A stretch of DNA of 64,000 bases, taken from the NCBI GenBank assembly GCA_037447655.1, contig JBBHKE010000422.1, positions 38,700 to 102,699 on the forward strand, written 5' to 3'. The position numbers and the translations under genes were made by a program. The notes under the pieces were generated by a model that ran no database searches, was not told the DNA's origin, and saw only the letters and a list, made by a program, of their open reading frames with translations. Positions 60,396 through 64,000 of this stretch are shown here, one piece after another. How positions within the stretch are numbered: the first letter of the stretch is position 1; each line of letters starts with the position of its first letter. Origin of the DNA: Zygnema cylindricum (Eukaryota > Streptophyta > Zygnematophyceae > Zygnematales > Zygnemataceae).

Positions 60396-61568
60396 ACTCT
60401 ACTGCCTCTATTCTTCTAAAATTCCTACAGTGCCGGTCTAATATTGTAAAACTATCAGCAGCACCTGTTTCTGTAGGAGTAACCTGCTTGAAACCTTATA
60501 ACTCCTGTTTGGAACCTTATACTTTTTTTGTGAAGGTAAATGAATAAAAAAATAGAAATTTTCTACAGTTCATAAAAAAACATTAATGAGAGCCTCTGCT
60601 GCAAAAAAAAAGCATGGCTTAATAATTACAGAGGATAGAGGGACATAGCATATGCAGAATTGTAGGTGAGGCAAACCCTAAAACCTTCCCCTTCAAAAAT
60701 TAGTGACTTGCAGATCAAAAATTTTACGTCCCGCCTTTCCAAACGTTTTCACTTTTCAAGTTTCAAAGTTTTCAGGTCACTAAGGATATCGATTCCTTGT
60801 GGCACGTTTCCGTTTAGTAAACAATCGCTTGGAACAGCTTTCAAGGGTGGAAACCGCGTCGTGTCTCCATGTTGTGTAATGACGACATTACTGCAAGTCT
60901 TTGGTTGTTAACCGACTAAGAGAACATATAATTTTCAATCCGTACTAGAAAACGGCCAAATTCTAGCAGCGCACCTGTGTTACTGCCTGTAAAACGTTAA
61001 TAACGTCTTCACATGAACATGCTTGTTAAAGTTTGCAAGAAACTGAACAGTACTGCTACAAAAAACAGTTAAAACCAAACATGTATATTATTCTCTGTTT
61101 GACGGGATTTCTCATATGAAGCTTCTCGATAGAAAGTTTCGCAACGTGGATACTGCTGACATATCCACGTGTCCAGCTCAGCGACAGGTCCTTCGCTTCG
61201 GGGGGTCCACAAGGCAGTGACAGGCCAATGACCTGCATCCAGGTAGGTACGTCGTGGTCCTGCAATATATGCTATGCTGGATATGACAAAATCCACAACG
61301 CATTCATAGATTTGGGTGGCAATTAGGTTTTCCGTTTGTCGTTGCCGAGTCCACTTGCACCTAATTGCGTTCCGGAATCTGGATCTCACTGACGTTTTAG
61401 ATCGAACTGGTGGAGGTGTAAATTGTACGTCAGGTGAATTGACCGATATGAGGGCAAAAATGGAAAGCATGTACGGTCACCGCGGTAGAGACAGGATGTG
61501 TAACCCAAATAGATGATAGTCCAGGAGTGCGAAATAGAAAACACGTAAAACACGCAAAGTGGATCGCG
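60396..61568. other. Region upstream of transportin, no gene supported
   Basis: It should hold the transportin promoter, but no TATA box was assigned. A minus-strand frame of 133 codons at 61069-61470 (ends ENNIHVWF) has mixed composition and no recognised domain. Confidence 0.45.
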
Positions 61569-61576
61569 ATTAGTGT

Positions 61577-62358
61577 CATACATAGTTGTTCACGGCGTTT
61601 CGTGCGAACGATTTAATCGCCACGAATTATACGTAACAAACGCATTGAACCTTTTGAAAAAATAGTTAAAATCGTTAATGAATTTTCTTCCGTACAATTT
61701 CGTACATGTAAAAGAAATTGAGTTTTACATATAACGTAGTTTGTACATTGTCCGTCTCTTTTTATCATAGTCCGTACAATTTTGTTATTCCGTACGTTTC
61801 CCGTTAAATTTCTGTTCAGTTTACCGGACAGAAAGTACTACGAAGTGCAACGTATCTTTTAGTCAAATTCCGTACTTTTCTGGTATAAAACCGTACAGTT
61901 ACTGTACCTACCGTACAGTTTCTGTAAATTATCCGTTCAGTTTACCGGACATAAAGTACATCGCGTTTTTTTCCGATTTATTCAAAAGTCACGAATTATA
62001 CGTTTTAATCGGAAAAAAGGAAAAAATCGCGCGATTTGAACAACTATGGTGTCATAGTTCAAAAGTAGGTGAAAGTACGCCCATACAATATGCCTATTGT
62101 ATGCAAAACATACAAGATGACCTTAAGACCCATATTGTATTTGGACCTATTCGGACCAATTAAAACATTCGGATCAAAGATTGGACCAATTAAAACATTC
62201 GGACCAAAAAAATTTATATACACCGTCAGATTTGGACGATCGGACGGCCGCTGATCAAAGTAGCGTTCTAAGAAGATCACATGAAAAGCCCATAACACAA
62301 CTTACGATAAAGGCGCTGACCAAAGGCCTACCATAAAAACGCCTACTTTTGAACTATG
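61577..62358. mobile_element. Outer hAT-like MITE interrupted by the inner element
   Basis: Without the inner insertion, the outer element starts CATAGTTCAAAAGTAGG and ends CCTACTTTTGAACTATG, about 310 bp. Its flanks ATTAGTGT (61569-61576) and ACTAGTGT (62359-62366) form an 8-bp target duplication with one mismatch. The inner element landed four bases into its left end. Confidence 0.85.
61581..62048. mobile_element. 468-bp hAT-like MITE (inner element)
   Basis: Terminal inverted repeats CATAGTTGTTCA and TGAACAACTATG are flanked by a perfect 8-bp target duplication GTGTCATA (61573-61580 and 62049-62056). An 8-bp duplication suggests the hAT superfamily. It has no coding capacity. Confidence 0.9.
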
Positions 62359-62366
62359 ACTAGTGT

Positions 62367-63470
62367 GATAAAATTATTAGTGTTAGGGGAAAAATAGGGC
62401 AATTATCGCTATTCTGACCTAAAGCCCGCCCTGTAGCCGCGACTCTGATTTTCACTCTAAAAACGTTTCGACTCTTACAGTATGACAAAACGTGTCTTGT
62501 CACGTGACTGTAACATGGCCCAATGTTACAATTCAGATGACAATCATCATTGATGATGTTCACAACTTAAAAATAGCGTGTACTTTACTAACACCAAGTA
62601 ACATATTAAAAAATTGGTACGTTATGCTTGTATATGGAATTATATAAAAATAGATTGTGTTCACTTCACAAAGTTTTCCCTTTTAGCACATGAGGCATAT
62701 GCTATGTAACACTTGTTCGGATCGAAACATTCGACCACTATAATGGTTACACCTCGATCACTACTTTCATTAGTTCATTTGCATGAAAAACAAAGTTTTT
62801 TATGACTATGAATCTTGCATTATAGTGATGGTTGAAAACGTTAGGAAAGATACACTATGTGGACATGTCATACAAATCTCATAAGGCTCCCGTCCTTGGT
62901 CTGTTTACTACTTGTTCGGCCATTGTTTCACAAGCTTAAATCTTTCAAAAAGATGTATATAAACATGGCTTTGTGCCGATGTCGGACAATGTCGTTTACA
63001 ATTGGACATCACATTAAGTTAACAAGAATGCTTTTCTCGTGCCTTTGTTAACATTTGTATGAGTACCTACAATCTAAAACAACCGAGAATCGTGCGAGAT
63101 ACTCATTGTGAAAGTTAAAGACGCTTTGTTGAAAATAAAATAAAATTTCGAGGTATACGTCCAATAGTTTTTTATAACAATCATACCGTTTTGAAACGGT
63201 GTGTTATGAGCAGGAAACAACACAGACACTTATTTGACAAGGAGAGAACCTCAAATGACATTTGCTTCAACCATTCAAATTCACATGAGATTTTTGGGTC
63301 ATGTGTTTATACATTATTAATCGATTACGAGAAACGTACCCCATACATGCATCCCAACCATGAATTGAAACCAAAAAAAGTCATTATAACGTCAATAGAG
63401 ACATGTCATAGAGGTTATAAAACACAAAAAAACAAAGCATATTGTATCATACTAATGCACAACAGTTTCC
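62367..63470. other. Intergenic, nothing recognised
   Basis: AT-rich, with no frame showing a known domain and no clear repeat. Confidence 0.5.
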
Positions 63471-64000
63471 CCACTTAACTGTTTAACAAAGTGGCTCGTC
63501 AACGTAAGACTGGCGTCCACGGCCAATATTGGAAGAAAATGAGTAGATTACATCCTAATATTGGGAAAAAAAACAAGATGTATCTTATTTTACTAACACA
63601 ACTTTTATCCCTCTTTATAATCCAACTTTATATACTTATCCCACTAAATTGCTTATCAGGCTGCTTGACATATACATTGTATCAAATATAGTACATTGTT
63701 CTTGTACTGATATGCTACAAAGTTGGAAAAAAACAGGGTACACTATATCTCATTTGGTAATATACGACTGATGGAAACATAATTCTTTATTACAGTGGTT
63801 CCTCAATGTAAACTTGTCGTCCTAAATACAATGTATTTAAAACCAAAAGCTAGAAGAAAATCGAAAACATTGTATATCTTTTACTTATATACGACCTTTT
63901 CCCGCCCAATTTTTTTAACACACTGGTTCCTCAACGTAAAATTGGTGGTTCCAAAAACATGGATCGGAAGAAATCGAGTCCAATGTATCTTTTACTAATA
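63471..64000. repeat. Diverged tandem array at the right edge
   Basis: Units share GTGG.TC.TCAA.GTAA..TTG (at about 63491, 63797 and 63924) followed by GGAAGAAAATCGA and GTATCTTTTACTAATATACGA, with a basic period near 130 bp. It probably continues past the window. Confidence 0.65.

Overview
The window reads as nuclear DNA of a streptophyte plant. The genes are split into many short exons with GT-AG (twice GC-AG) introns, the proteins match plant families, and the DNA between them is full of MITEs, a Ty1/copia retrotransposon and purine/pyrimidine microsatellites. CYP86-type omega-hydroxylases and a BLISTER-type coiled-coil protein point to the plant lineage. A ten-exon CYP86 gene and heavily expanded introns make me lean towards a non-flowering streptophyte, but the species cannot be told from the sequence.

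Four protein-coding genes could be assembled by hand from splice sites and protein similarity, all on the minus strand. (1) 403-5817: the 5' ten exons of a SETD3-like SET-domain methyltransferase, which runs off the left edge. (2) 7801-14209: a complete ten-exon CYP86-clan cytochrome P450 of 548 residues. (3) 30305-40888: a BLISTER-like coiled-coil protein of about 1105 residues, with an internal exon duplication and a MITE in a coding exon. (4) 46265-60395: a complete 29-exon transportin-1 (importin-beta family) gene of 898 residues. All internal exon phases close in frame. The four have no obvious functional link; this is ordinary plant gene order, not an operon.

Between the P450 and BLISTER genes (about 14.2-30.3 kb) lies a repeat-rich block. 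It holds a cluster of TA-flanked MITEs, tandem and inverted copies of a tRNA-like (SINE-type) repeat, two broken pieces of a P450 duplicate cut by a copia LTR, and a rearranged copia element in which an LTR-gag piece in plus orientation meets an LTR-pol piece in minus orientation. From 26.8 to 30.3 kb there is only a MITE remnant, a copy of the P450 upstream region and unrecognised sequence. The 41.0-46.2 kb gap holds MITE fragments, a hairpin element, microsatellites and a CCCTAAAAAA array. To the right of the transportin gene are two nested elements with 8-bp target duplications (61569-62366) and a diverged tandem array at the right edge.

The strongest signals for follow-up concern how introns arise and grow here. 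A MITE sits in a BLISTER coding exon; removing it restores the frame, and flanking splice-like sites could excise it in frame. At least six introns carry local tandem duplications that copy an exon-intron junction.
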